From: Pseudomonas oligotrophica
Lineage (GTDB): Bacteria; Pseudomonadota; Gammaproteobacteria; Pseudomonadales; Pseudomonadaceae
Length of the DNA stretch: 64,000 nucleotides
NCBI RefSeq assembly: GCF_021726475.1
Contig: NZ_JAKJRU010000010.1
Span: 40,471-104,470 of the forward strand
Direction of reading: 5' to 3'
A program made the position numbers and the translations under genes. This document shows, in pieces, positions 57,268 through 64,000 of this stretch. The notes below the pieces were generated by a model. It saw nothing but the letters and a program-made list of their open reading frames with translations, did no database searches and was not told where the DNA came from. Within the stretch, counting starts at the first letter, position 1, and the number at the start of each line of letters is the position of its first letter.

Positions 57268-58629
57268 TTACGCGCCCTCCACGTGGATCAGCTGGTCGCG
57301 CTCGCTCTCCAGCGCCTTGACCATCTGCTGCTGCCAGTACTCGTGCTGGCGCACGAACAGGCCTTCGTCTTCGGTGCGCACGCCGCTGAGCGCGGGGTTG
57401 AGGTCGATCTGCCGGGCAGCCTCGTCCGGCCCTTCGATCCAGTGCTCGGCACCGCGCGACATGTCGTTCCACTCCATCGCACGGCCCTGGTAGCCGGCCT
57501 GGCAGGCGCGGAACTCTTCCAGGTCGTCCGGGGTGGCCATGCCACTGACATTGAAGAAGTCCTCGTACTGGCGGATGCGCCGGGCACGCGCCTCGGCACT
57601 CTCGCCCTTCGGCGCGACGCAGTAGATGGTGACTTCGGTCTTGTCGACGGAGATCGGCCGGGCGATGCGCAGCTGCGAGCCGAACTGGTCCATCAGGTAC
57701 AGGTTCGGGTACAGGCAGAGGTTGCGCGAGTGACCGATCATCCAGTCGGCACGCGCCTCGCCGTACTCGGCAACCAGGCGCTCGCGCTGGCTGAACAGCG
57801 GGCGATCCTCGGGGTTGTCCCAGCGGGTCCAGAGCAGCAGGTGGCCGTTCTCGAAGGAGTAGAAACCGCCGCCCTTCTTGCCCCAGCCGCCGGCGCTCAT
57901 GGCGCGGATGTCGTCGCCGGCTTCCTTGAGCTTGCGTTGCTGCTGGGTGGCCGCGTAGTTCCAGTGCACGGCGGTGACGTGGTAGCCGTCGGCGCCGTTC
58001 TCGGCGGTCAGCTTCCAGTTGCCTTCGTAGACATAGCTGGACGAGCCGCGCAGCACTTCCAGGCCTGCTGGCGACTGGTCGACCACCATGTCGATGATCT
58101 TCCTGGCCTCGCCGAGGAATTCTTCGAGCGGCAGTACGTCGGGATTCAGGCTGCCAAACAGGAAGCCACGGTAGGACTCGAAGCGCGCGACCTTCTTCAG
58201 GTCGTGGGAGCCGTCGCAGTTGAAGCTCGACGGATAGCCGGCCTCCTTCGGATCCTTGACCTTGAGCAGCTTACCGGAGTTGTTGAAGGTCCAGCCGTGG
58301 AACGGGCAGGTGTAGCTGGACTTGTTGCCGCTCTTGAAGCGGCACAGCACCGCGCCCTTGTGGCTGCAGGCGTTGATGAACGCGTTGAGCTCACCATCCT
58401 TGTTGCGCGCGATGATGATGGGCTGGCGACCCATGTTGGTGGTGAAGTAGTCGTTCTTCTCCGGGATCTGGCTCTCGTGGGCGAGGAACACCCAGTTGCC
58501 TTCGAAGATGTACTTCATTTCCAGCTCGAACAGCTGGGGATTGGTGAACATCTCACGCTTGTTGCGGTAGATGCCCTTTTCCTTGTCTTCTTCGAGCAAG
58601 GACTGGATGTAATCGAATCCGAGGGTCAT
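57268..58629 (-). CDS. benA: Benzoate 1,2-dioxygenase large (alpha) subunit BenA
   Basis: The catalytic Rieske oxygenase subunit, turning benzoate into the cis-diol acid. In 453 residues the Rieske ligands are CSHKGAVLC and YTCPFHGW, and the mononuclear iron site is in [13 protein letters not shown] (His-x4-His). The C-terminal substrate-binding half includes [20 protein letters not shown]. The start follows ACGGAG. It is the first gene of the operon, 201 bases downstream of benR, with two BenR-type boxes and a good promoter between. Confidence 0.97.
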   Translation of the reverse strand: MTLGFDYIQSLLEEDKEKGIYRNKREMFTNPQLFELEMKYIFEGNWVFLAHESQIPEKNDYFTTNMGRQPIIIARNKDGELNAFINACSHKGAVLCRFKSGNKSSYTCPFHGWTFNNSGKLLKVKDPKEAGYPSSFNCDGSHDLKKVARFESYRGFLFGSLNPDVLPLEEFLGEARKIIDMVVDQSPAGLEVLRGSSSYVYEGNWKLTAENGADGYHVTAVHWNYAATQQQRKLKEAGDDIRAMSAGGWGKKGGGFYSFENGHLLLWTRWDNPEDRPLFSQRERLVAEYGEARADWMIGHSRNLCLYPNLYLMDQFGSQLRIARPISVDKTEVTIYCVAPKGESAEARARRIRQYEDFFNVSGMATPDDLEEFRACQAGYQGRAMEWNDMSRGAEHWIEGPDEAARQIDLNPALSGVRTEDEGLFVRQHEYWQQQMVKALESERDQLIHVEGA

Positions 58630-58664
58630 GGCCGGCTCCGTTGTTATTGTTGCCTACGGGGCCA

Positions 58665-58728
58665 AGGTTAAGGTGGCTGGAAAATGACCAATATCCGCTT
58701 TCTGCACGAGCCTCATCCGTTTTTTGCA
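58665..58728 (-). promoter_or_regulatory. benA promoter with two BenR/XylS-type boxes
   Basis: On the minus strand two direct repeats fit the XylS rule TGCA-N6-GGNTA: distal 58728-58714 (TGCA-N6-GGATG, one mismatch) and proximal 58706-58692 (TGCA-N6-GGATA, exact). They start 22 bases apart. TAACCT at 58670-58665 lies 21 bases after the proximal box, the same distance as between box and -10 in the TOL Pm promoter. The leader then contains AACAATAACAACGGAG, similar to the Pm leader. BenR with benzoate should activate here. Confidence 0.88.
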
Positions 58729-58774
58729 GCTTGATGACACAGCCTGCAGCCCTCGGATCACCTTTCGCGGGGCG

Positions 58775-58805
58775 AAAAAAAACCGGCGCGCCTCGCGGCG
58801 GCCGG
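58775..58805 (-). terminator. Intrinsic terminator of benR
   Basis: On the minus strand, CCGGC/GCCGG and CGCC/GGCG arms (58805-58783, one bulged base, TCGC-type loop) are followed by eight T (58782-58775). It lies 25 bases after the benR stop and before the benA boxes, so it insulates the operon promoter from benR transcription. Confidence 0.9.
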
Positions 58806-58829
58806 CTTGGGAAAAACGGCGTCGTGGCC

Positions 58830-59780
58830 TCAGTGGGCGCGGCGCAGGGTATCGGAGGGCAGTTCGCCGAAGGCGTTGCGGTAGCTTTCCGAGAAACGCC
58901 CCAGGTGCAGGAAGCCATAGTCCATGGCGATCTCGGTGACGTTGCGCACCCGGCCTTCCGGGTCGCTCAGCGAGCAGCGCACGCGCTCGAGCTTGCGCTG
59001 GCGGATGAACGACTTCGGCGTGGTGCCGGCCTTGCGCTCGAACAGCACGTACAGCGAGCGCGGGCTCATGCGTGCCAGCTCGGCCAGCTGCTCGACGGTG
59101 ATGTCCTGCTTGATGTGTTCTTCGATGTAGTCGACCAGCCGGCCGAACGTGGGGCAGCCTTCGACGCCCTCGCGGCTGACATTGTTGGTCAGCAGGCAGA
59201 GCAGCTTGCTGGCGATGATGCGGCTGTACTGCTCCTGCACCAGGCCGACGCTCGACGCGCTCTCGGCCTCGTGGCAGACCAGCCCGAGCAGGCTGTCGAA
59301 GCCTTCCATCTGGTCCAGGCGATAGCGGTTGTCGCTGAAGCGGATGCCTTCGCGCGGCGCCTTCCAGCGGTTTTCCAGGCAGGCCTGCTCGAGGAAGGCC
59401 GCCGGCAGCTTGACGATCAGCTTCTCGCAATCGTCGGAATAGGTCAGGTCGACGGGATCGTCGGGATTGATCAGCAACAGCTCGCCGGGCGTGAAGACAT
59501 GTTCCTGGCCCCGGCCGCGCCACAGGCAGTGACCGCGCTGCAACACCTGCAAATGGTAGAGGCTGCCCAGCGCCGGCGAGGTGACCTGCACCTGGCCGCC
59601 GTAGCGGATCTGGCAGAGATCCAGCCGGCCGAACTTGCGGTGGCTCAGGCTGGCCTCGGGGCGGGTCTTGGCGCTGAGGCGGATGCAATGCGGACCCACG
59701 TGTTCGTTGACGTAATCGGATACGTCGTGGGGGTCGGCATGATCGAAGATCCGGCTCGTCAACTTCAGCTGGCTGTCCAT
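58830..59780 (-). CDS. benR: BenR, AraC/XylS-family activator of the benzoate operon
   Basis: A 316-residue AraC-family activator (P. putida BenR is about the same). The N-terminal effector domain starts MDSQLKLTSRIFDHADPHDV; the C-terminal DNA-binding part has two helix-turn-helix motifs (ITVEQLAELARMSPRSLYVL and VTEIAMDYGFLHLGRFSESY), the second carrying the family GFxxxGRFSxxYR pattern. The start at 59780 is preferred by homology; the ribosome site (AGG) is weak. It lies upstream of benA in the same direction with a terminator and the two target boxes between. Confidence 0.93.
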   Translation of the reverse strand: MDSQLKLTSRIFDHADPHDVSDYVNEHVGPHCIRLSAKTRPEASLSHRKFGRLDLCQIRYGGQVQVTSPALGSLYHLQVLQRGHCLWRGRGQEHVFTPGELLLINPDDPVDLTYSDDCEKLIVKLPAAFLEQACLENRWKAPREGIRFSDNRYRLDQMEGFDSLLGLVCHEAESASSVGLVQEQYSRIIASKLLCLLTNNVSREGVEGCPTFGRLVDYIEEHIKQDITVEQLAELARMSPRSLYVLFERKAGTTPKSFIRQRKLERVRCSLSDPEGRVRNVTEIAMDYGFLHLGRFSESYRNAFGELPSDTLRRAH

Positions 59781-60022
59781 CGGTGATACCTGATTGTTTT
59801 TGTATTCTTGGGAACGCATCTCTGGCGCTCCTCGCACGCATGCCTAGTAAACACCGGCCAACGCACCCTGGCGACTGCAAAAGTTCGATGATGTCCGATA
59901 GCCGAACAACTTCGCTTTCAAAACGTTACAAAAGTTGCACAGGCGCCAGGAGCCGCGTCCGCCGGAGGTTCCGGCAAAGCGAATCGCTTGCGGGCGGGCG
60001 GCCATCCGGCTGTCGGTGGCGA

Positions 60023-60418
60023 TCAGGCTTCGCGGCTGAGGGCCTCGACGATCCGGCACTTGCGTACCGACGACTCATGGCAGCCGACCAGTTGCTCGAG
60101 CTCGGCCTCGAGCCGCTGCAGGTCGGCGATGCGCTGGCGAACCTCCTGCAGGTGGTGGCTGGCCAGGCGATCGACGTCGGCGCAGGGCTGGAGGGGATTG
60201 TCGGCAAGATCGGCCAGGGTACGAATCTCGTCCAGCGAGAAGCCGAGCTCACGGCCGCGCTTGATGAAGCGCAGGCGCCCGGCGGCTTCCTCACCGTAGC
60301 TGCGGTAGCCGGCCTCGGTGCGCGCGGCCGGGCCAAGCAGGCCGATGCGCTCGTAGTAGCGAATGGTTTCCACCTTGACCCCGGCCATCCGGCCGAGCTT
60401 TCCGATCGTCACTGGCAT
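60023..60418 (-). CDS. MerR-family heavy-metal-responsive regulator (CadR/PbrR/ZntR group)
   Basis: A 131-residue regulator. The N-terminal helix-turn-helix (TIGKLGRMAGVKVETIRYYE) is followed by the dimer helix and a metal loop with Cys79 (PLQPCADV), Cys113 and Cys121 (GCHESSVRKCRIVEAL). Cys79 plus a C-terminal pair is the pattern of divalent-metal sensors, with 7 residues between the last two cysteines, closer to cadmium/lead sensors than to MerR or CueR. The metal cannot be named with certainty. It is divergent from a cation transporter with a perfect MerR operator between them. Confidence 0.9.
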   Translation of the reverse strand: MPVTIGKLGRMAGVKVETIRYYERIGLLGPAARTEAGYRSYGEEAAGRLRFIKRGRELGFSLDEIRTLADLADNPLQPCADVDRLASHHLQEVRQRIADLQRLEAELEQLVGCHESSVRKCRIVEALSREA

Positions 60419-60421
60419 GGC

Positions 60422-60452
60422 TTGACCCTGTAGCAGCTACAGGGTTTAGCGT
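60422..60452 (+). promoter_or_regulatory. MerR-type operator-promoter of the cation transporter gene
   Basis: TTGACC (60422-60427) and TAGCGT (60447-60452) are separated by 19 bases, the over-long spacer typical of MerR-activated promoters. The spacer contains a perfect dyad with arms ACCCTGTAGC (60425-60434) and GCTACAGGGT (60436-60445) around one central base. The half-site GCTACAGGGT is the same as in known CadR/PbrR operators. Confidence 0.92.
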
Positions 60453-60482
60453 AGCCGCTACCTTGTATCGGGAGCCACCATC

Positions 60483-61118
60483 ATGGCCGGATGTTCTTGC
60501 AGCCAGGGCTGCGCAAGCCCAGCAACCAGCGCGCGCTACCGGCGCATCCTGTGGATCGCCCTGGCGGTCAACCTGAGCATGTTCCTCGTCGAGATCGGCG
60601 CCGGCCTGCATGCCGGCTCGGTTTCGCTGCTGTCCGACTCGCTGGATTTCTTCGGCGATGCGGCCAACTACGGCGTGAGCCTCTGGGTGCTCGGCCTCGG
60701 CGTGGCGATGCGGGCGCGCGCCTCGCTGGCCAAGGCGCTGACCATGGGCAGCTTCGGCGTGTTCATCCTCAGCGTGACTGTGATCAATTTTCTCGATGGG
60801 AAGGTCCCGGACGCCCCAACCATGGGCCTGGTCGGCCTGCTCGCACTGCTCGCCAACGTCGCCGTCGCCGCGCTGCTCTATGCCTACCGCGAAGGCGACA
60901 GCAACATGCGCAGCGTCTGGCTGTGCAGCCGCAACGATGCGCTGGGCAACCTGGCGGTGATGCTCGCCGCGCTCGGGGTGTTCGGTACGGGCGCCGGCTG
61001 GCCCGACCTGATCGTCGCGAGCAGCATGGCGCTGCTGTCGATCAGCGCGGCGGTGCAGATCATCCGGCATGCCAGCGCCGAGCTGCGCGAGCAGCGCCTG
61101 GCGGTAGAGCAAGGCTGA
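60483..61118 (+). CDS. Cation diffusion facilitator family metal exporter
   Basis: A 211-residue inner-membrane exporter with about five to six helices and no cytoplasmic C-terminal domain, shorter than FieF or CzcD (about 300). The N-terminus MAGCSCSQGC has three cysteines that may bind metal. The TM2 site is DxxxD (Asp55, Asp59 in SDSLDFFGDAANYG). The TM5 site is CxxxD (Cys148, Asp152 in LCSRNDALGN) in place of the usual HxxxD. GGGAG precedes the start. Its promoter is under the MerR-type operator. Confidence 0.88.
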   Translation: MAGCSCSQGCASPATSARYRRILWIALAVNLSMFLVEIGAGLHAGSVSLLSDSLDFFGDAANYGVSLWVLGLGVAMRARASLAKALTMGSFGVFILSVTVINFLDGKVPDAPTMGLVGLLALLANVAVAALLYAYREGDSNMRSVWLCSRNDALGNLAVMLAALGVFGTGAGWPDLIVASSMALLSISAAVQIIRHASAELREQRLAVEQG

Positions 61119-61143
61119 GCCGGTCGCCTCGCCCGGTGAGTGG

Positions 61144-61278
61144 CTAGACGCCGGGCTGACGCAGCGCCAGCAGGGCGAAGCCACAGAGGATCCCGGCCAG
61201 GGCGATCAGCCAGCCGATCCGATGGGCGTGGTTCTTCTGGGCCTGGCGAACCGGGTCCAGCGCTTTCTTCTTTCTCAT
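61144..61278 (-). CDS. Small single-span membrane protein, 44 aa
   Basis: A short gene starting MRKKKALDPVRQAQKNHAHR, followed by one hydrophobic helix (IGWLIALAGILCGFALLALR). A basic front and single helix give an N-in topology. AAGG stands about 9 bases upstream of the ATG at 61278; a longer upstream frame is poor in quality (proline- and arginine-rich). It is convergent with the cation transporter gene, 25 bases apart. The function is unknown. Confidence 0.6.
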   Translation of the reverse strand: MRKKKALDPVRQAQKNHAHRIGWLIALAGILCGFALLALRQPGV

Positions 61279-61405
61279 GTCATCTGCCTTGCAACCGGCG
61301 CAGCGCGCGCGAGGCGTGCAAGGATGCCTGCGCCCGGCGACGGAGAAAAGCCCGGCTTGCCGCCACGCAGGCAACGGCGGCCTCGGCCGCGCAGGCGCCC
61401 CCCGC

Positions 61406-62242
61406 TCAGGGCGTGCCGAACAGGCCGGTCCAGTAGATGTGCGCATCGCTCTGCGGATCCACCGCGTAGGCGGCACCGAAGTCGCGGAACTGCGCGTTCA
61501 TCAGGTTGGCGCAGTGCCCGGGGCTCGCCAGCCAGCCGTCGACCACCTTTTGCGCGGCGCCCTGTCCGGCGGCGATGTTCTCGCCCACCTGGCGTCCTGC
61601 GTAGCCGGCCAGCTCGGCACGGTCGCCAGGCGTGCGGCCATCGCGATCCAGGTGACTGAAGAAGTTGCCATTGGCCATGGCGCGGCTGTGGGCTTCGGCG
61701 ACGCTCGCCAGCTCGGCGCTCCAGGCCAGCGCCGGCGCCGCGGCGAACGCCTGGCCGCCGCACTGGCGGGCGCTGGAACGGGCCTGGTTGAGCCGCTCGA
61801 GCAACTTGTGCCCCTCGACCTGCCAATCGCCGAGGCGCCCGTCCAGCAACGGCCGGGCCAGGACGATGCGCCAGTCACGCTCGAGGCGGCTGACGCCGAT
61901 ATCGACGAACTGCGGATCGAGCAGCACCTTGCAGAAGCTCTCGCGCAACGCGCGCATGGCCGCCGCCGCATCGCGCGGTCCGGACAGGGTGATCGCCTGC
62001 ACGTTGACCATCGGGTAGCCCGCCTGGCCCAGCAACTGCTGCAGATCACCCGGTGCCTCGACCGGCAGCGCCAGCCGGCGGTCTTCGCTCAGCGGCGACA
62101 GCTCTTCGCTGGCCCGCTCGCCGCAGCGCTGCACCTCGCTGCGGTAGCTGTTGATCGACTGGATCAGCTGGGTTTCTTCGTTCGCGCTGGCCTGCCCGGC
62201 CCAGGCCAGGGCAAGCAGCAGGACGGAACAGGGGATGCGCAT
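61406..62242 (-). CDS. Secreted CAP/SCP-domain protein
   Basis: A 278-residue exported protein. A signal peptide (MRIPCSVLLLALAWAGQASA) is followed by an N-terminal domain of about 100 residues with no recognised motif, and a CAP domain. The CAP motifs are HSRAMANGNFFSHLDRDGRT, VGENIAAGQGAAQKVVDGWL and SPGHCANLMNAQFRDFGAAY. The conserved His and Glu that form the CAP cavity are present. Bacterial CAP proteins have been linked to cell-surface tasks, but nothing here specifies one. GGAGAG is 7 bases before the start. Confidence 0.87.
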   Translation of the reverse strand: MRIPCSVLLLALAWAGQASANEETQLIQSINSYRSEVQRCGERASEELSPLSEDRRLALPVEAPGDLQQLLGQAGYPMVNVQAITLSGPRDAAAAMRALRESFCKVLLDPQFVDIGVSRLERDWRIVLARPLLDGRLGDWQVEGHKLLERLNQARSSARQCGGQAFAAAPALAWSAELASVAEAHSRAMANGNFFSHLDRDGRTPGDRAELAGYAGRQVGENIAAGQGAAQKVVDGWLASPGHCANLMNAQFRDFGAAYAVDPQSDAHIYWTGLFGTP

Positions 62243-62370
62243 GGTGGCTCTCCGGCAGGTGGGCGACCGGGCGCCGCCGCAACGAGAGCGCCATCGTGCT
62301 GCAGGCGGCCGGCCATTGTCACCCCCCCGGGGGCCGCTGCAGCCAGGCGCGGCCGCGGCCGCGGTGGCGA

Positions 62371-63762
62371 TCAGGCGTGGTGCAAGCGTGCCTGGCGCAC
62401 GCGGAACAGTGCCCAGAGCAGCAGCACCCAGAACGGGATGGCGTAGACCGACATGCGGATGCCCGGAATCCACAGCATGATCACCAGGATGCCGACGACG
62501 AAGGCCAGGCACAGGTAGTTGCTCAGCGGGAACCAGAACGCCTTGAAGCTCGGCTCGACACCCTGGCGCTGCATGGCCCGGCGGAACTTCAGGTGCGCCA
62601 GGCTGATCATCGCCCAGTTGATCACCAGCGCGGCAACCACCAGCGACATCAGCAGCTCCAGGGCATTCTGCGGCACCAGGTAGTTGACCAGCACGCAGGC
62701 CAGGGTCACCGCCGCCGATACGCCGATCGCCAGCACCGGAACGCCGCGGCGGTTGACCTTGAGCAGCGCGCGCGGGGCATCGCCCTGCTCGGCCAGGCCG
62801 TAGAGCATGCGGCTGTTGCAGTAGACGCCGCTGTTGTAGACCGACAGTGCGGCGGTCAGCACCACGAAGTTCAGCAGGTGCGCCGCCGTGTCGCTGCCGA
62901 TCAGCGAGAAGATCTGCACGAAGGGGCTGCCGCTGTAGGGATCGGCGGCCGAGCCGAGGGTTTCCAGCAGGCTGTCCCAGGGATACAGCGCCAGCAGCAC
63001 GGTCAGCGCGCCGATGTAGAAGATCAGGATGCGGTAGACCACCTGGTTGATCGCCTTGGGGATCACCGTCTTCGGCTCGGCCGCCTCGGCCGCTGTGATG
63101 CCCACCAGCTCCAGCCCGCCGAAGGAGAACATGATGATCGCCAGCGCCATCACCAGGCCCTCGACCCCGTTGGGGAAGAAGCCGCCGTGGCTCCAGAGGT
63201 TGCTGATGCTCGCCTGCTCGCCGCCCTGCCCGCTGACCAGCAGGAACAGCCCGAGCAGGATCATGCCGATGATCGCCACCACCTTGATGATGGCGAACCA
63301 GAACTCGGCCTCGCCGAACGACTTCACGTTGGTCAGGTTGATCAGGTTGATCAGCACGAAGAACGCCGCGGCCGTCGCCCAGGTCGGGATCTCCGGCCAC
63401 CAGAACTGTACGTACTTGCCGACCGCGGTCAGCTCGGCCATGCCGACCAGCACGTAGAGCACCCAGTAGTTCCAGCCGGAAAGGAAGCCGGCGAAGGGTC
63501 CCCAGTACTGGTGGGCGAAATGGCTGAAGGAGCCGGCGACCGGCTCCTCGACGATCATCTCGCCCAACTGGCGCATGATCAGGAAGGCGATCAGGCCGCC
63601 GATGGCATAGCCGAGGATCATCGACGGCCCGGCGCTGCGCAGCACGCCGGCCGAGCCGAGGAACAGCCCGGTACCGATGGCGCCACCAAGGGCGATGAGC
63701 TGGATATGACGGTTCTTCAGGCCGCGCTGAAGCGGGCCGGCATGGAGGGTCTCGCGGGTCAT
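62371..63762 (-). CDS. Amino acid permease (AroP-like, APC family)
   Basis: A 463-residue permease with 12 helices of the amino acid transporter (AAT) group. The N-terminus LQRGLKNRHIQLIALGGAIG, then TGLFLGSAGVLRSAGPSMIL, and later FSFGGLELVGITAAEAAEPK are the family signature. Similarity in pattern to AroP/PheP suggests aromatic or related amino acids, but specificity is not readable. AGGGTGA is 5 bases before the start. Its -10 may be TACAAT at 63880-63875. Confidence 0.88.
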   Translation of the reverse strand: MTRETLHAGPLQRGLKNRHIQLIALGGAIGTGLFLGSAGVLRSAGPSMILGYAIGGLIAFLIMRQLGEMIVEEPVAGSFSHFAHQYWGPFAGFLSGWNYWVLYVLVGMAELTAVGKYVQFWWPEIPTWATAAAFFVLINLINLTNVKSFGEAEFWFAIIKVVAIIGMILLGLFLLVSGQGGEQASISNLWSHGGFFPNGVEGLVMALAIIMFSFGGLELVGITAAEAAEPKTVIPKAINQVVYRILIFYIGALTVLLALYPWDSLLETLGSAADPYSGSPFVQIFSLIGSDTAAHLLNFVVLTAALSVYNSGVYCNSRMLYGLAEQGDAPRALLKVNRRGVPVLAIGVSAAVTLACVLVNYLVPQNALELLMSLVVAALVINWAMISLAHLKFRRAMQRQGVEPSFKAFWFPLSNYLCLAFVVGILVIMLWIPGIRMSVYAIPFWVLLLWALFRVRQARLHHA

Positions 63763-63874
63763 GACGTCACCCTGGATTCCTGTGACGGGAGGGAAAAGCC
63801 GCGCACTGCGCGGAGGTCGTGCGGCAACAGCTGCTGCCGTGCGGGCCCGGGCGGGGCCGGGCGAAGCGGCGCGG

Positions 63875-63903
63875 ATTGTACACCGCCCTCGGCCCGCCGC
63901 TCA
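63875..63903 (-). promoter_or_regulatory. Candidate promoter of the amino acid permease gene
   Basis: On the minus strand TACAAT (63880-63875) is a good -10; TGAGCG (63903-63898) at 17 bases is a weak -35. It lies 113 bases upstream of the permease start. The remaining bases to 64000 show nothing else that I can support. Confidence 0.35.
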
Positions 63904-64000
63904 TGTGCAATGACAGCGCAGAGCTAGCTGTGTAAACCCACTACGTTGTTCAGTGGAAGCGGAGCGCGGCTGATGGGAGGCCGGTAGCCGAGGCTGGCAT

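Noticed and set aside
55696..58671. A 991-codon open frame on the plus strand opposite benA, benB and benC
   Set aside because: It is antisense to three certain enzymes, runs through their stop-start junctions and has the composition of a high-GC mirror frame (Leu, Val, Ala, Gln, His rich). Not a gene.
59781..60022. BenR box in front of benR itself (TGCAAAAG stretch near 59874)
   Set aside because: TGCA is followed after six bases by CGATG, not GGNTA, and no second copy is in phase. The 242-base gap shows nothing else firm.

Overview
The window is a high-GC, densely coded piece of a gamma-proteobacterial chromosome, almost certainly Pseudomonas in the broad sense. The signs are a complete Lap adhesin locus, a ben-cat benzoate locus with a BenR/XylS-type promoter, a YecA-family gene beside recQ, and a REP-type inverted pair of the Pseudomonas kind. 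I see no rRNA, tRNA, CRISPR array, insertion sequence, prophage or origin. The content is chromosomal: housekeeping genes plus three accessory modules.

Layout. 1-3.6 kb: a MarR/SlyA regulator cut by the window edge with a SlyA-like operator, then recQ, a YecA-family gene and ybaN. 3.6-15.6 kb: the biofilm adhesin system. It holds the periplasmic protease LapG, the c-di-GMP receptor LapD, a frameshifted and unusually short LapA-type RTX adhesin, and its type I secretion system LapE-LapB-LapC. 15.5-34.1 kb: mostly core genes (DTW-domain protein, GST, aceK, cysK, MoxR/VWA pair, class II amidotransferase, UspA, Uup, soluble lytic transglycosylase, MOSC protein, CheV, lipid kinase).

34.1-48.1 kb: an exopolysaccharide cluster of Wzx/Wzy/Wzc/Wza type. 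It contains an initiating sugar-phosphate transferase, a low-molecular-weight tyrosine phosphatase, the Wzc co-polymerase/kinase, a secreted GH5 hydrolase, a pyruvyl transferase, a flippase, an FrhB/FdhB-like iron-sulfur protein, a polymerase, two glycosyltransferases and the exporter Wza. Noncoding stretches inside it carry nested inverted repeats and short ORFs with good Shine-Dalgarno sites, the clearest being a chain of two in front of wza.

48.1-59.8 kb: a one-direction benzoate locus read leftward: benR, benABCD, benK, catBCA, benE and a benF-like porin. It covers uptake, oxidation to catechol and ortho cleavage to the enol-lactone. The benA promoter has two BenR/XylS boxes spaced like the TOL Pm promoter. 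Several gene junctions carry perfect hairpins or a REP pair. 59.8-64 kb: a metal-responsive MerR regulator divergent from a cation diffusion facilitator with a perfect dyad operator, a small membrane protein, a CAP-domain secreted protein and an aromatic-type amino acid permease.

The Lap and polysaccharide modules are both biofilm-matrix functions. The ben-cat module is self-contained apart from the last steps (enol-lactone hydrolase onwards), which are not here. The best leads are the lapA frameshift next to an exact 42-bp repeat, the structured leader and coupled small ORFs of the polysaccharide cluster, the FrhB-like protein in that cluster, the recurrent junction hairpins of the ben-cat operon, and the CxxxD metal site of the cation transporter.
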